From positions 1 to 64,000 of the forward strand of contig MNTU01000016.1 in NCBI GenBank assembly GCA_001917125.1: 64,000 bases of DNA, given 5' to 3'. Positions 17,461 through 26,705 of this stretch are shown piece after piece. The stretch's first letter is position 1, and each line of letters begins with the position of its first letter. Made by a program: the position numbers and the translations under genes. The notes below the pieces were generated by a model. That model did no database searches. It had not been told where the DNA came from and saw nothing but the letters and a program-made list of their open reading frames with translations. The DNA is from Azospirillum sp. 47_25 (lineage in GTDB: Bacteria > Pseudomonadota > Alphaproteobacteria > RF32 > CAG-239).

Positions 17461-19599
17461 CTAAAATGATTTAAACAAGTCTTTAACTCCGTCGCGAATT
17501 CCCCGGACGCTCTTTTCAATCGCCTTTCCGGTATCCTTAACGGCATTTTTGGTACCGCTGACCACATCATTGGTCACGGTTGAGGTTTTGCTCGGCGCCT
17601 TAAACCGGGTCGAATAAGGCGTCCCCTGCAAAGCCGTCCAGCAAGGCGCCGAATTCGATTCCGAAACCAGCTGCGCTCCCAGAAAAGCCGGCCCCGTCGT
17701 CGCAACACCGACAATCGTTTGCAGCGCCTGCTTTTCATCAAGGGCAATTTTCGGATTTTCCAATGTTCCGCCCACCTTGATAAATGAAGATAATGCCTGA
17801 GCAACATTGGCATCTTTAATGCTCAGGGTCGGCGTTACCGTAAAATCGATTTTGTCGCTGACCAAATTAAGCGCACCATTGCTCACCAACGTAATCTGAT
17901 TGGACTGAACGGCAATACTCTGCGGAAAATTAGCCTTGCCGTTGGCAAAATCGGCTCGAACTACTGCACAGGCAAGATTGATTTCCGGATTTTTGACGAC
18001 ATTAAGATTGATCATGTTCAAAATCTGGGTCAGAACATTGCCGGTCATAAATTTCAGCGCACCGGTTTTAATAACCGATTTGTCAACAATTGCCACCAGC
18101 TGGCCGTTCAAATGCTGAACCAGCTGCCGATAGGTTGCACCTCCGGTTGTCAAATCTGCCGAAACCAAAGTCTGTCCGCCGGATTCGATACCAAAGTCCC
18201 CTTTTCCTTCAATCTGAAATTCCTTGTGCATGTTTTGCAGCAGAATATTCTTACTGTTCAGCTTCAAAGCCACTGTCTGAGCCGGAGCATTAACCGTCAG
18301 CGACGCATCGATATCTCCTCCGCCGAAATCCAGCTTCAGAGGATTAACCGTCAAAACACCGTTGTTCAGTTTGGCTGTCAGCACCACATTTTCAGCCGTC
18401 ATCGCCGGATTGATAATCAACTGTTTAACCCGAACCGCGGCATTGGCATTCACACTGTTTAAAGCACTGTAAGGAACCGGCGTGTTCGGCACCAGCTGCG
18501 AAGCCTGCGCTTCGCCGATAATGCCGGGAAAATTCCATGCCAGCGGCTGAGCCCGGTTCAAACTGGTTAAGTCAAAGCGGTCACTGCTCAAATTGGCATT
18601 AATCAACGGTTTTTTGCCGTTTAAATCGGCAGTTACCGTTCCGGTTATCAGATTGTTGGCAACATTCAGGGTCGAAATATCCGCTTTCACCTTTTTAATG
18701 TCACCGCTTATTTTGGCTGCCAGCGTTGTCTCCGGAGCGTCGAAATTTCCGGCCGGATTATAAATATTGGCATTAAAATCGAAAACAGGATTCTTCATCA
18801 TATCGGCAACGGTTCCGTCCGCATTGACGTTTACCCCGTAGGCACCGGCCGTCAGCTTAACCGGAAAAGGCTCGGCGGCTGCCAAAAACTGATTAATGGA
18901 TCCCAAAACGGTATTCCCTTTTATCGGCTGATTGTCATACAGCAAATCAAAATCTGCCGTTATCGGAGCATCCATCCCATCGGCGGAAAAATTAAAGCTG
19001 TTAATCTGCAAATTAACCGTCTGCTTGGCCTTCTGGTCGGAAAAACGGACCAAACCATTTTCAATCGAAACGTTTTTTGCGGCAAAACCGGCCAACACCG
19101 CCGCTGCGGGACCGGCTTTTTCCGCCGTTTTAACCCGTTCTGCCGCCTGAGGAAGCTCCGCTTCGGCAGCCTTTACCGCAGCTGTCTCGCCGTCTGCCGG
19201 TTTGCTGAACTCCCAGTTTGCCTGCCCGGCGGCATTCTGTTCCAGATAAATTTCCGGCGCCACCAGGTTGATGTTGTTAATCATAATTTCTTTGTGCAGC
19301 AGCGGCAAAACAGCAAAGCTGATTTCCAGTTGTTTGACTTTCAGCATTTGCGGCTGAGACGCCCAAGAAGCATTAGACAGCGAAACATCATTCAAAACCA
19401 AAGTCGGCACCAGCGAAATTCCCAAATCGGCCTCGCCATTCAGAGCCAGTTTCCGTCCGGTTTCTTTATAAACCAAATCTTCGGCATAGCTTTTATATTT
19501 ATTAAGGTCAAAATTCTTGATAAAATAATAGCCGCCGCCGACAAGTGCGACAATTAAAACCAAAAACAAAATACCGATAAACTTAAAAAACTTTTTCAT
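17461..19599 (-). CDS. AsmA-family envelope protein
   Basis: This 712-residue AsmA-like protein has one N-terminal membrane anchor (residues 5-28) and a long periplasmic part. The AsmA N-terminal pattern is clear (YKETGRKLALNGEADLGISLVPTLVLNDVSLSNA, residues about 44-78), and a C-terminal AsmA domain (about 400-640) is rich in beta strands. AsmA-like proteins take part in phospholipid transport or outer-membrane biogenesis. An Ala-rich linker lies near residues 135-170. A good SD (AAGGGG) lies in the 6-nt gap after rluC, so it is co-translated with it. Confidence 0.88.
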   Translation of the reverse strand: MKKFFKFIGILFLVLIVALVGGGYYFIKNFDLNKYKSYAEDLVYKETGRKLALNGEADLGISLVPTLVLNDVSLSNASWASQPQMLKVKQLEISFAVLPLLHKEIMINNINLVAPEIYLEQNAAGQANWEFSKPADGETAAVKAAEAELPQAAERVKTAEKAGPAAAVLAGFAAKNVSIENGLVRFSDQKAKQTVNLQINSFNFSADGMDAPITADFDLLYDNQPIKGNTVLGSINQFLAAAEPFPVKLTAGAYGVNVNADGTVADMMKNPVFDFNANIYNPAGNFDAPETTLAAKISGDIKKVKADISTLNVANNLITGTVTADLNGKKPLINANLSSDRFDLTSLNRAQPLAWNFPGIIGEAQASQLVPNTPVPYSALNSVNANAAVRVKQLIINPAMTAENVVLTAKLNNGVLTVNPLKLDFGGGDIDASLTVNAPAQTVALKLNSKNILLQNMHKEFQIEGKGDFGIESGGQTLVSADLTTGGATYRQLVQHLNGQLVAIVDKSVIKTGALKFMTGNVLTQILNMINLNVVKNPEINLACAVVRADFANGKANFPQSIAVQSNQITLVSNGALNLVSDKIDFTVTPTLSIKDANVAQALSSFIKVGGTLENPKIALDEKQALQTIVGVATTGPAFLGAQLVSESNSAPCWTALQGTPYSTRFKAPSKTSTVTNDVVSGTKNAVKDTGKAIEKSVRGIRDGVKDLFKSF

Positions 19600-19605
19600 T
19601 CTGTC

Positions 19606-20541
19606 TTACCCCTTAAATTCAATTCCGAGCGCAGCCAAAGCTTTTTTAAAATGCTCCGGCAAAGCCGCTTTGATAACTGTTTTCTTATTATATAAGGCAG
19701 ATAAATCGATTTTGTATGCATGCAAATAGAGTTTATCCGGAATTGAGGCGTATTTTTGCCGTTTTTCGCCGCCGAAATATTTATCGTCTCCCACAATCGG
19801 ACAACCGATATATTCCATATGCGCGCGAATTTGATGCGTCCGTCCGGTCAAAGGCGAAGCCTCGACCAAAGCAAACTTGCTGCCCACCTCATCCAGCGTT
19901 TTATAGACCGTTGCTGCCGGCTTGCCGTCCGGGCTGACCAAACTCTTTTCGCCACATTTTTCCAACGGAGCCTTAATCTCCCCGGCCGGATTTTTCGGAC
20001 AGGAATTAACCAGTGCCAGATAAGTCTTCGGCAGCGTATGCTCCCGAAAAGCCTTAGTCAGCCTGTCCGCCCATGTCCGGTTGCGCGCCAGCACCAAAAC
20101 CCCGCTGGTATCTTTATCAATCCGGTGCACCAGTTTGGGCTTTTCATTCAATTCAAACCGCAATGCCTCCAACATACCGTCAACATGGCGGCTGGTGTTG
20201 GTACCGCCCTGCACCGCCAAACCGGAGGGTTTGTTCAAAACAATGATATTGTCGTCTTTATAAATAACCAGAGAGAGAATAAACTCCGCATCACGGCGGG
20301 AAATTTCCGAACGATTCGCTCCGGTTTCCGGCTGTTCATCCATCGGCGGTACTCTCACTTCACTGCCTGCCGCCAGTTTCAGCGATGTTTCGGCCCGTTT
20401 GCCGTCAACTTTGATTTGCTTCGTCCGCAACAGTTTTTGCAGCCGCCCCAGCGTCAGATTGGGATAATATTTCATAAACCAGCGGTTCAGACGCATTCCG
20501 TCATCTTCCGCTTTCACCTTTTTTATTTCCACTCCCGGCAT
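19606..20541 (-). CDS. rluC: RluC/RluA-family 23S rRNA pseudouridine synthase
   Basis: The enzyme isomerises uridines in 23S rRNA. The 311 residues start with an S4 RNA-binding domain (RLNRWFMKYYPNLTLGRLQKLL, then KVDGKR, residues 17-56). The catalytic motif HRIDKDTSGVLVLAR is at about 139-153, with the essential Asp in RIDKDT. GRTHQIRAHM near residue 236 is also typical. Alphaproteobacterial RluC paralogues beside crcB and ATP12 fit this gene. SD GAGAGGAA precedes the ATG. It is the first gene of rluC-asmA-ATP12-acyP. Confidence 0.92.
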   Translation of the reverse strand: MPGVEIKKVKAEDDGMRLNRWFMKYYPNLTLGRLQKLLRTKQIKVDGKRAETSLKLAAGSEVRVPPMDEQPETGANRSEISRRDAEFILSLVIYKDDNIIVLNKPSGLAVQGGTNTSRHVDGMLEALRFELNEKPKLVHRIDKDTSGVLVLARNRTWADRLTKAFREHTLPKTYLALVNSCPKNPAGEIKAPLEKCGEKSLVSPDGKPAATVYKTLDEVGSKFALVEASPLTGRTHQIRAHMEYIGCPIVGDDKYFGGEKRQKYASIPDKLYLHAYKIDLSALYNKKTVIKAALPEHFKKALAALGIEFKG

Positions 20542-20597
20542 TTTATTCCTCTCTTAAACTTCCGCCAGTTTAAATTAATCTTTGCTGATTTACAAAT

Positions 20598-20640
20598 TTA
20601 AAAAACAAACAGCCATAACTTTTTTGTTACGGCCATTGGT
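20598..20640 (-). terminator. Intrinsic terminator
   Basis: On the minus strand the stem GCCGTAAC / GTTATGGC closes a 6-nt A-rich loop and is followed by TGTTTGTTTTTT. It ends the small L12-like gene upstream of rluC. Confidence 0.8.
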
Positions 20641-20646
20641 TTAAAA

Positions 20647-21066
20647 TCATCTTTTCTTCGGGCGGCTGTTGACCTTTCCCAGCTTTTTCGGAACATAATG
20701 GTTCTGCTTTCGGCGGAGCACCGGCACGGTTTGCTGCCGTTTCCCGTCCGCCGGATGCGGAGACTCTTCGATAATCAGGGGTTCCGCAGGCACAATACCG
20801 TACTCTTCTTTCAAAATCTCGGCCAAAGCACGAACTTCCTTTGTCGTCAGATTAACCAGCTCCTGTGCAAAAGCTTTCAGACTGCCTCTGCTTCCGCCGG
20901 AAAAGTCCGGCCTCTCGGCTGCTGAAACATCCGTCAGGTTATCCTCTCTTTGCCGCACCGGAACAACAGCCCCGGCCGCAATCAGCAAAACTTTCCGGCC
21001 GCCGTGAACAACCGCTGCTTTGGCAGTTTCCCTCACGATTTCACCGTCTTTTTTGACTTTTTCCAT
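20647..21066 (-). CDS. Small basic protein with L7/L12-like segment
   Basis: This 139-residue protein is not recognised as a whole. Residues about 70-97 ([20 protein letters not shown], continuing [12 protein letters not shown]) resemble the N-terminal dimerisation domain of ribosomal protein bL12, including LTxxE and the EEYGIxPA end. The C-terminal tail is very basic ([13 protein letters not shown]), suggesting nucleic-acid or ribosome contact. The N-terminal part is short and hydrophobic at residues 25-35. No good SD is seen. It sits between crcB and rluC, with a terminator directly behind it. It may be a diverged L12-like accessory protein; the function is inferred only. Confidence 0.55.
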   Translation of the reverse strand: MEKVKKDGEIVRETAKAAVVHGGRKVLLIAAGAVVPVRQREDNLTDVSAAERPDFSGGSRGSLKAFAQELVNLTTKEVRALAEILKEEYGIVPAEPLIIEESPHPADGKRQQTVPVLRRKQNHYVPKKLGKVNSRPKKR

Positions 21067-21141
21067 ATAATTATAATTTTAGTAAAACAAAATAACTTAT
21101 AACATGGCCGAAATATAAGTTACTTTTAACCCGGCGTCAAG

Positions 21142-21498
21142 CTACAGAAACAGTTTCATCAGTCTGGATCCGGCAAGCAAAAAAGCAAAACCGACCACAA
21201 TCGATCCCGCCAGATAAATGCCGGCTTCCGACCATTTTTCATGACTGAGCAAATGATTAAAATCAAGCAAATAAGTCGAAAAAGTCGTAAAACCGCCTAA
21301 AAAACCGGTAACAATAAAACTGCGCACCTCCGGCCGCAAATCCGCCCGGCTTAAAAAATATTCCGATGCCATGCCGATAAGCATCGCCCCGAAAACATTG
21401 GTCAGCATAACGCCCCAATGCGAAGCTATTCTCGAGGTTACCAGCCAGCGTAAAACCGAGCCGATTCCTCCGCCTAAAAAAACACTGAAAACAGTCAT
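21142..21498 (-). CDS. crcB: Fluoride channel CrcB/FluC
   Basis: This dual-topology fluoride exporter has 118 residues and four membrane helices. Family hallmarks: GGGIGSVLRWLV at residues 9-20, TNVFGAMLIG near residue 33, and GFLGGFTTFSTY near 67, which contains the Phe-box and Thr/Ser residues of the pore. A SD AAGGA precedes ATG by about 9 nt. It lies between rarA and the L12-like gene, the usual alphaproteobacterial setting upstream of rluC. No fluoride riboswitch was recognised in the short spacer, which instead holds palindromic element B. Confidence 0.93.
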   Translation of the reverse strand: MTVFSVFLGGGIGSVLRWLVTSRIASHWGVMLTNVFGAMLIGMASEYFLSRADLRPEVRSFIVTGFLGGFTTFSTYLLDFNHLLSHEKWSEAGIYLAGSIVVGFAFLLAGSRLMKLFL

Positions 21499-21529
21499 TT
21501 GTGCTTGTCCTTAAAATCCCTCATGTCGA

Positions 21530-21632
21530 TAGGCGAGGAAAATAATAAGATTTCAGAGAGACAACACCGCAGCGTACACAGAAGTACGTGAGGCTGTTGG
21601 CTGCTCGCAAAATCTGTATTAGTTTTCCGCCT
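21530..21632 (-). repeat. Palindromic 3'-end element B (after rarA)
   Basis: The distal arm on the plus strand, AGGCGAGGAAAATAATAAGA continuing TTTCAG, aligns with the gene-sense end of rarA (AGGCGGAAAACTAATACAGA continuing TTTTGC). The inverted copy therefore includes the last four codons and stop of rarA. The inner stem is CAACA / TGTTG and the core is GTACACAGAAGTACGTGAGG. There is no T-tract, so it is not an ordinary terminator. Confidence 0.75.
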
Positions 21633-22935
21633 TGCGACTTTGCTTTTCCTTCCGGAGTTTATCAAAATACTCCACCCTCTTCTTAATCTCCCGTTCAAAG
21701 CCGCGGTCAACCGGAAAATAAATCTTAACCCGACTCATGCCGTCGGGAAAGTAATTGGCACCGGAAAAGCCGTCTTCGCAATCGGGATCATATTCATATC
21801 CTTCGCTGTAACCCAATTGCTTCATCAGTTTGGTCGGCGCGTTCAGAATATTTTTCGGCGGCATCAGCGAACCGGTCTTGCGGGCAAGTTCCCGGGCTTT
21901 ATACATCGCTTTGTAAACGCCCACGGATTTCGGCGCCGTCGCCAGATAAGCCACCAACTGCATAATCGCCAAATCGCCTTCCGGCGAACCAAGCCGCTCG
22001 TATGTCTCCCAGCAGGCAATGGCCTGAGTTACGGCATTAGGCTCTGCCAACGAAACGTCTTCAACGGCAAAACGGGTCAGCCGCCGCAGCAGATATTTCG
22101 GATCCTCTCCCGCCTCCAGCATACGCGCTGCCCAATATAACGCCGCATCGACATCGGAACCTCGCAGCGATTTATGCACTGCCGAAATCAGGTTATAGTG
22201 ACCGTCACGCCCCTTGTCATAAATCGGTGCCCGTGAACGGATGACTTTCAGAATGCTGTCTTTGTCAAAAACCTCTCCTTCTTTGGCATAAGCCCAGACA
22301 CTTTCCGCCAAATTAAGGATATACCGACCGTCCCCGTCGGCGGTCGATTTCATAATCTGCCGCGCTTCTTCGTCAACCGGAAGCTTCCGTCCGGTCTCCC
22401 GTTCTGCCCGCGCCAGCAGTTCTTCAAAATTATCTTCGTTCAGACGGTTCAAAACAAAAACCTGACACCGCGACAGCAACGCCGCGTTAAGTTCAAAAGA
22501 AGGATTCTCCGTCGTTGCTCCGACCAGAATAATCGTGCCGTCTTCCACATAGGGCAGAAAGCCGTCCTGCTGCGATTTGTTAAACCTGTGAATTTCATCG
22601 ACAAACAGCAAAGTGCCTTTTCCCTGCGTGGCCCGACGTTCCTGCGCATACTGAAACACCCGTTTCAAATCGGCTACGCCGGAAAAAACAGCGGAAATCT
22701 GCTCAAAATATAAATTTGTATTCTCGGCAATCAAACGGGCGATTGTTGTTTTTCCGCAGCCGGGAGGCCCCCAGAGAATAAAGGAGGTAATCTTGCCGCT
22801 TTTAATCATTCGTCCCAACGGCGCATCATCGCCGACAATATGTTCCTGTCCCACAACCTCTTTAAGGCTTTGCGGACGCAGGCGGTCAGCCAAAGGACGT
22901 TTGACGTTATTTGAAAAAAGGGTCTCTTCCATCAT
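21619..22935 (-). CDS. rarA: Replication-associated recombination ATPase RarA (MgsA)
   Basis: RarA is a clamp-loader-like AAA+ ATPase acting at stalled forks. It has 438 residues. The N-terminal RPLADRLRP...VVGQEH is the family signature. Walker A is GPPGCGKTT (residues about 57-65), Walker B FVDEIHRFNKSQQD near 110, sensor-1 GATTENPSF near 133. The C-terminal MgsA domain has MPPKNILNAPTKLMKQLGY and YFPDGM. The final codons (KAEN, stop) are part of palindromic element B. The gene is followed by crcB at 121 nt and preceded by the VirD4-like gene at 60 nt. Confidence 0.95.
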   Translation of the reverse strand: MMEETLFSNNVKRPLADRLRPQSLKEVVGQEHIVGDDAPLGRMIKSGKITSFILWGPPGCGKTTIARLIAENTNLYFEQISAVFSGVADLKRVFQYAQERRATQGKGTLLFVDEIHRFNKSQQDGFLPYVEDGTIILVGATTENPSFELNAALLSRCQVFVLNRLNEDNFEELLARAERETGRKLPVDEEARQIMKSTADGDGRYILNLAESVWAYAKEGEVFDKDSILKVIRSRAPIYDKGRDGHYNLISAVHKSLRGSDVDAALYWAARMLEAGEDPKYLLRRLTRFAVEDVSLAEPNAVTQAIACWETYERLGSPEGDLAIMQLVAYLATAPKSVGVYKAMYKARELARKTGSLMPPKNILNAPTKLMKQLGYSEGYEYDPDCEDGFSGANYFPDGMSRVKIYFPVDRGFEREIKKRVEYFDKLRKEKQSRKAEN

Positions 22936-22995
22936 CTTTCGATTCGTATTTTTTTAACGCTTTATCTTAACAGATTATTTGCAAAATAACAGCTT

Positions 22996-25365
22996 TTAAT
23001 TCTTTTCGTTCAAGCTTTCAAAAGGATTCGCATTATCGCTGTCCGCCGTTTTAAAAGCCTCCTCGTCCAGCCACCAGTCATCATTCTTCACCCTCAGATC
23101 CTGCGGATTTTCTGCTGCCGAGGGCGCCGAATTCCACCGGTTTGAAATTTCCTCCGCCCACACCGTCTGCACGTCGGAATCTTCCTCCAGCGTTTCGACC
23201 ACCTCGTCATACTTGTCTTCCAGATAAATATCGACGTCTTCCTCTTTTTCAATATTGATGCCGCCCTCCTGCAAAACCGCAATCAAATCCGGCGCATCCA
23301 CATCCTGCACATTGCGCTGCGCCGCCAGCGTTTCATCAAGAATATAACAGGCACCGCAGGCAGCCTTGCTTTTCAGCTTGCCGTCGCGAAGAAAATTATT
23401 GGAAGAAATATTTACCGGCAGATGATAAAAACCTTCCACCAAAAGCAGATAATGCGATTTGTCAAAGGATACCGTCTTCGGATGATTCATCAAATCTCTG
23501 GCAATTCGGTGATAATAATTGGCATCGGCCAACCCTTTCTTAACCTTGTAAAAGGCTCCCGCATCCACCGCCGGAATCTGAACCGAACGGGTTCCGTAAA
23601 CCGCCAGTTTATTAAAATGCTCGCTCATCCGACGCTTGTCTTCGGCCATCATCAGCTTGACCGAACTGTTGCCGATAATATCTTCCAGCTCTTCCATGCC
23701 GTATTTGTTCTGAATCAGGTGCAGCCCGTCCGTCAGCATCAGGAAAGACATTCTGAGTTCGGGCCCTTGTGTCAGTCCTGCCGCCAGCTTTGAAAGTTTC
23801 GGCAAACGTTCGAAATCATCCAGAACAAAAGCCAGCGCAAAAGGCCCTTCCTCCGAACGCGGGCGCAGATTATGCGCAATAAGCATATCAATCAGAAAGC
23901 GGCTCATAAACCCGGAAGATTTCACCGCATCCGCCACGGTGTAGAGCGTGGTAACCCGCCAACTGCCGTCTTCACAAATACCGCGCAGCTGGTTCAGGGA
24001 AAAATCGCTCAAACTGGTGCGCGACCGGATGGTGCTCTTGCGGAAAACCGTCAGCGGAGCCATCAGCATGGTAAAGATAATCCGCCGCTGTTTGCGGGTC
24101 ATATAGTACAACTGCTGCATAACCTGAATGGCGCGGCGGTCATAACCGAAAACCTGCGCTTCTTTGATAAACTCGCCCAGCATAACCTTAAATCCGCCGA
24201 CCGCGGCTTTTTCTTCGTCTTCCTGTGTAATTGCAAAATAACGCTGCATCAGGCAGTCGGCAAACATCGGCAGACAAAACTCCTTTCCCCGCCAGGATTC
24301 GGAAACATTTTCCCAACTGCCCACCGGCAGATAATTGTCCAGCGTCAGTTTCCCGCTCTCCAAAGCTTTCAGCGCCGGCGCCGCCAATTCCGGATTCATT
24401 GCCCGGTAATAGCTCTGCAAAAGTTCTCTGTCTTCTTTGGCTATCCGGCCTTTTTCAAGCAAACCGCTGAGAAAATAGTCATTGGCCATGGCCTGTTCGA
24501 TTTTGGAAACATAAAACAGCAGCAATCCTTCCAAAGCAGTCTGACTGATTTTTTCCCAAAAATTATGCTTTTCGGAAGGGAAAAGGCAGGAAACCAACAT
24601 TTTGATATAAGCCAGACGCCCCTCGCCGCGAACCGGCAGATCCTTAGGCGACACCGGATTCCAACGCGGCCAGAATTCGCCCTTTTCCGGCACATCGGTC
24701 AAACCCCAGTTAAAATAAAAAACCTTACCCAACCGCGACCGGTAACCGCTTGAATATTTTGCCAGAATTCCCGTGCTGTCGGCCACCGCCAGACAGGTAT
24801 CATCAGATTCGAGAACCGACGGAAGGGAAACGCAGCTGCTTTTGCCTAACCCCTCACCGCCCCAGACAAAAACCGACAGCGGACGACACAACCGCAGCAC
24901 CTGATTCTGAAAACGCCCCAAGGCAAACAGAGTTCCGTTCAAAATGCCCATTTTCTGAACATCTTCAAATTTGGCATAATGATTTTTCAGTCGATACCAC
25001 AGCTTAAACGAACTCGGACTCTTGACATAAGCCCACACCGTTGCGCCGATAAACAGCAGCGGCCCCAGCAAAGGCATAAAGCTGGCCGGCACAAGCTTGT
25101 GATAAGCCGCCGCCAGCCGGAAAACGTAAAACCACTCGGCATAAGCCTCCCACAGCCTTTGCGGACGGGTCAGACAACTCAGCCAGAAATACCCCAAATC
25201 TGCCAGCGACTGTTCATTGAAACCATAAAACATCACATGGGAAAGGCTCAGAAAAACCACCGCCGACAGGACAAAACCGACCACCATCAGCAAAACGATA
25301 ATCGGCAGCAGCACAAAACGTCTGAAAAAAGAACTCTCGGATTCCAGATAAAGTTTTTCTCTCAT
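22996..25365 (-). CDS. VirD4/TraG-like coupling-protein ATPase
   Basis: The 789-residue protein resembles the type IV coupling proteins that feed substrates to conjugation or secretion channels. Two N-terminal membrane helices (about residues 17-43 and 95-115) precede the ATPase domain. Walker A is GGEGLGKSS near residue 169, and AVADSTGILAKYSSGYRSRLGKVFYFNW follows as in TraG/VirD4. Walker B reads FVLDDFERLP near residue 525, DD rather than the usual DE. Later, ELRMSFLMLTDGLHLIQNKYG matches the region after Walker B. The C-terminal 130 residues are acidic. No relaxase or other conjugation gene is nearby. It starts 6 nt after a pentapeptide-repeat gene, so the two probably work together. The substrate is unknown. 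Confidence 0.8.
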   Translation of the reverse strand: MREKLYLESESSFFRRFVLLPIIVLLMVVGFVLSAVVFLSLSHVMFYGFNEQSLADLGYFWLSCLTRPQRLWEAYAEWFYVFRLAAAYHKLVPASFMPLLGPLLFIGATVWAYVKSPSSFKLWYRLKNHYAKFEDVQKMGILNGTLFALGRFQNQVLRLCRPLSVFVWGGEGLGKSSCVSLPSVLESDDTCLAVADSTGILAKYSSGYRSRLGKVFYFNWGLTDVPEKGEFWPRWNPVSPKDLPVRGEGRLAYIKMLVSCLFPSEKHNFWEKISQTALEGLLLFYVSKIEQAMANDYFLSGLLEKGRIAKEDRELLQSYYRAMNPELAAPALKALESGKLTLDNYLPVGSWENVSESWRGKEFCLPMFADCLMQRYFAITQEDEEKAAVGGFKVMLGEFIKEAQVFGYDRRAIQVMQQLYYMTRKQRRIIFTMLMAPLTVFRKSTIRSRTSLSDFSLNQLRGICEDGSWRVTTLYTVADAVKSSGFMSRFLIDMLIAHNLRPRSEEGPFALAFVLDDFERLPKLSKLAAGLTQGPELRMSFLMLTDGLHLIQNKYGMEELEDIIGNSSVKLMMAEDKRRMSEHFNKLAVYGTRSVQIPAVDAGAFYKVKKGLADANYYHRIARDLMNHPKTVSFDKSHYLLLVEGFYHLPVNISSNNFLRDGKLKSKAACGACYILDETLAAQRNVQDVDAPDLIAVLQEGGINIEKEEDVDIYLEDKYDEVVETLEEDSDVQTVWAEEISNRWNSAPSAAENPQDLRVKNDDWWLDEEAFKTADSDNANPFESLNEKN

Positions 25366-25371
25366 TGCCGG

Positions 25372-26631
25372 CTAATCTCTTGAACGGTCGCGGAACGACG
25401 CAATCCGCTCCGCCGTCAACGGCCTGATTTTCGGCTGTTCGGTTTTTTCGGGCGCTTTTTCCTGTTCGTTTTCCCGGGCCAGCGCCTGTTCCAGCTCCAT
25501 TTTTTTGTTCCGGCGGGCTTCCAGTTCCTCCCGCTTATGTTTCTCAATCAGCGCCCTTTTGTTTTCTTCCAAAACTTTCTTGAGTTCTTCATTGGAGTTG
25601 GATGCCTGAGCTTCTTTGCGTTCGGCGCTTTCTTTGGCCGCCGCTTCAAACCTGTTCCCTTCCGGACGCTTAACCACCCGGCGATAAACCTTGTGCCCTG
25701 CCTTGATCATGTCCACAATCTTCGCGGTGGAAATACCTTTGTCTTTCGCAGTTTCCCAAACACCGGCTTCTTTGCCGTTGTCAAAAAACAAATCGGTCAG
25801 GTCAATACCCTGCGACTTCGGCCCTTTCGGCTTAACCTTCGGCGCCATAATCCGCCGCAGTTCCTCGGCATTCGGCACCCGCCCCAAAGCCTGAGCTATC
25901 TGCTGCGGCGTAATAATACACTCGCTTAAATCAAGCTCCATGATATTAACGCCGGTAAAATCGCAGCCGGTAAAATCAACCCCGCGCAAATTAAGATTCT
26001 TCAGATCGATTTTGGCCAAATTGAGCATCGTCAGATTCATTTTGGCCAGATTAAGCTTATGCGGCGCATATTTAGCCAGATATTCAACCAGTTCCTGCAA
26101 ATCTTCCAATGCAATGGCGTCAATCGTAATATCCAGCAAAATGGCATTATCCAGATCGGCATCGGTCAGAACCACTCCGTTCAGAACCGCCCCGCTGAAA
26201 TTCGTATGCTTCAGAACCGCATTGGAAAGCACGGCACCGCTCAAATCGGCACCGGAAAGATTGGCATCGCTCAAATCGGCACCGGAAAAATCGACGCCTT
26301 TCAGGTTTGCACCGGAAAAATCGACACCTTTCAGGTTTGCCACCGAAAAATTGGCATTTTCAAAATTTTCATTGGCAAATTTGCCGTTTTCAAGATTCTT
26401 ACCGCCGAATTCTATCCGGTTAGACATAAAATTATCCGGTCCCAGCGCCGCGGCATTCGCCGCACTGTCCCGATGAGCCACCGCACTCCAGGAAAACCCT
26501 GTATCAACGCCGTCATTCTCGTCCCATTCCGGCATTTTGCTGCGGACGGCATAATCGGAACGCTTCTTTTCTGCCGTTTTTTCTCTGTGAGACGGACTTC
26601 CGTCAAAATTATTCTTCTCGTCCTCAGCCAT
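25372..26631 (-). CDS. Pentapeptide-repeat protein with coiled-coil tail
   Basis: This 419-residue protein is soluble and has no signal peptide. Residues about 74-165 are consecutive pentapeptide repeats A(D/N)LSG or A(D/N)FSG (for example VDFSGANLKGVDFSGADLSD), and a second, looser block lies at about 195-245. Such repeats form a right-handed quadrilateral beta-helix. Residues about 330-400 are highly charged and predicted coiled coil (EELKKVLEENKRALIEKHKREE). It is directly upstream of the VirD4-like ATPase with a 6-nt gap. It may be an adaptor for that ATPase; no experimental function is known to me. Confidence 0.85.
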   Translation of the reverse strand: MAEDEKNNFDGSPSHREKTAEKKRSDYAVRSKMPEWDENDGVDTGFSWSAVAHRDSAANAAALGPDNFMSNRIEFGGKNLENGKFANENFENANFSVANLKGVDFSGANLKGVDFSGADLSDANLSGADLSGAVLSNAVLKHTNFSGAVLNGVVLTDADLDNAILLDITIDAIALEDLQELVEYLAKYAPHKLNLAKMNLTMLNLAKIDLKNLNLRGVDFTGCDFTGVNIMELDLSECIITPQQIAQALGRVPNAEELRRIMAPKVKPKGPKSQGIDLTDLFFDNGKEAGVWETAKDKGISTAKIVDMIKAGHKVYRRVVKRPEGNRFEAAAKESAERKEAQASNSNEELKKVLEENKRALIEKHKREELEARRNKKMELEQALARENEQEKAPEKTEQPKIRPLTAERIASFRDRSRD

Positions 26632-26705
26632 CTTACCGCGCCAGCTCCCTAATTTACAGACTAACCGCCATTTTAACTTATCTGCCGCCTTTTGACAAAT
26701 ATTTT

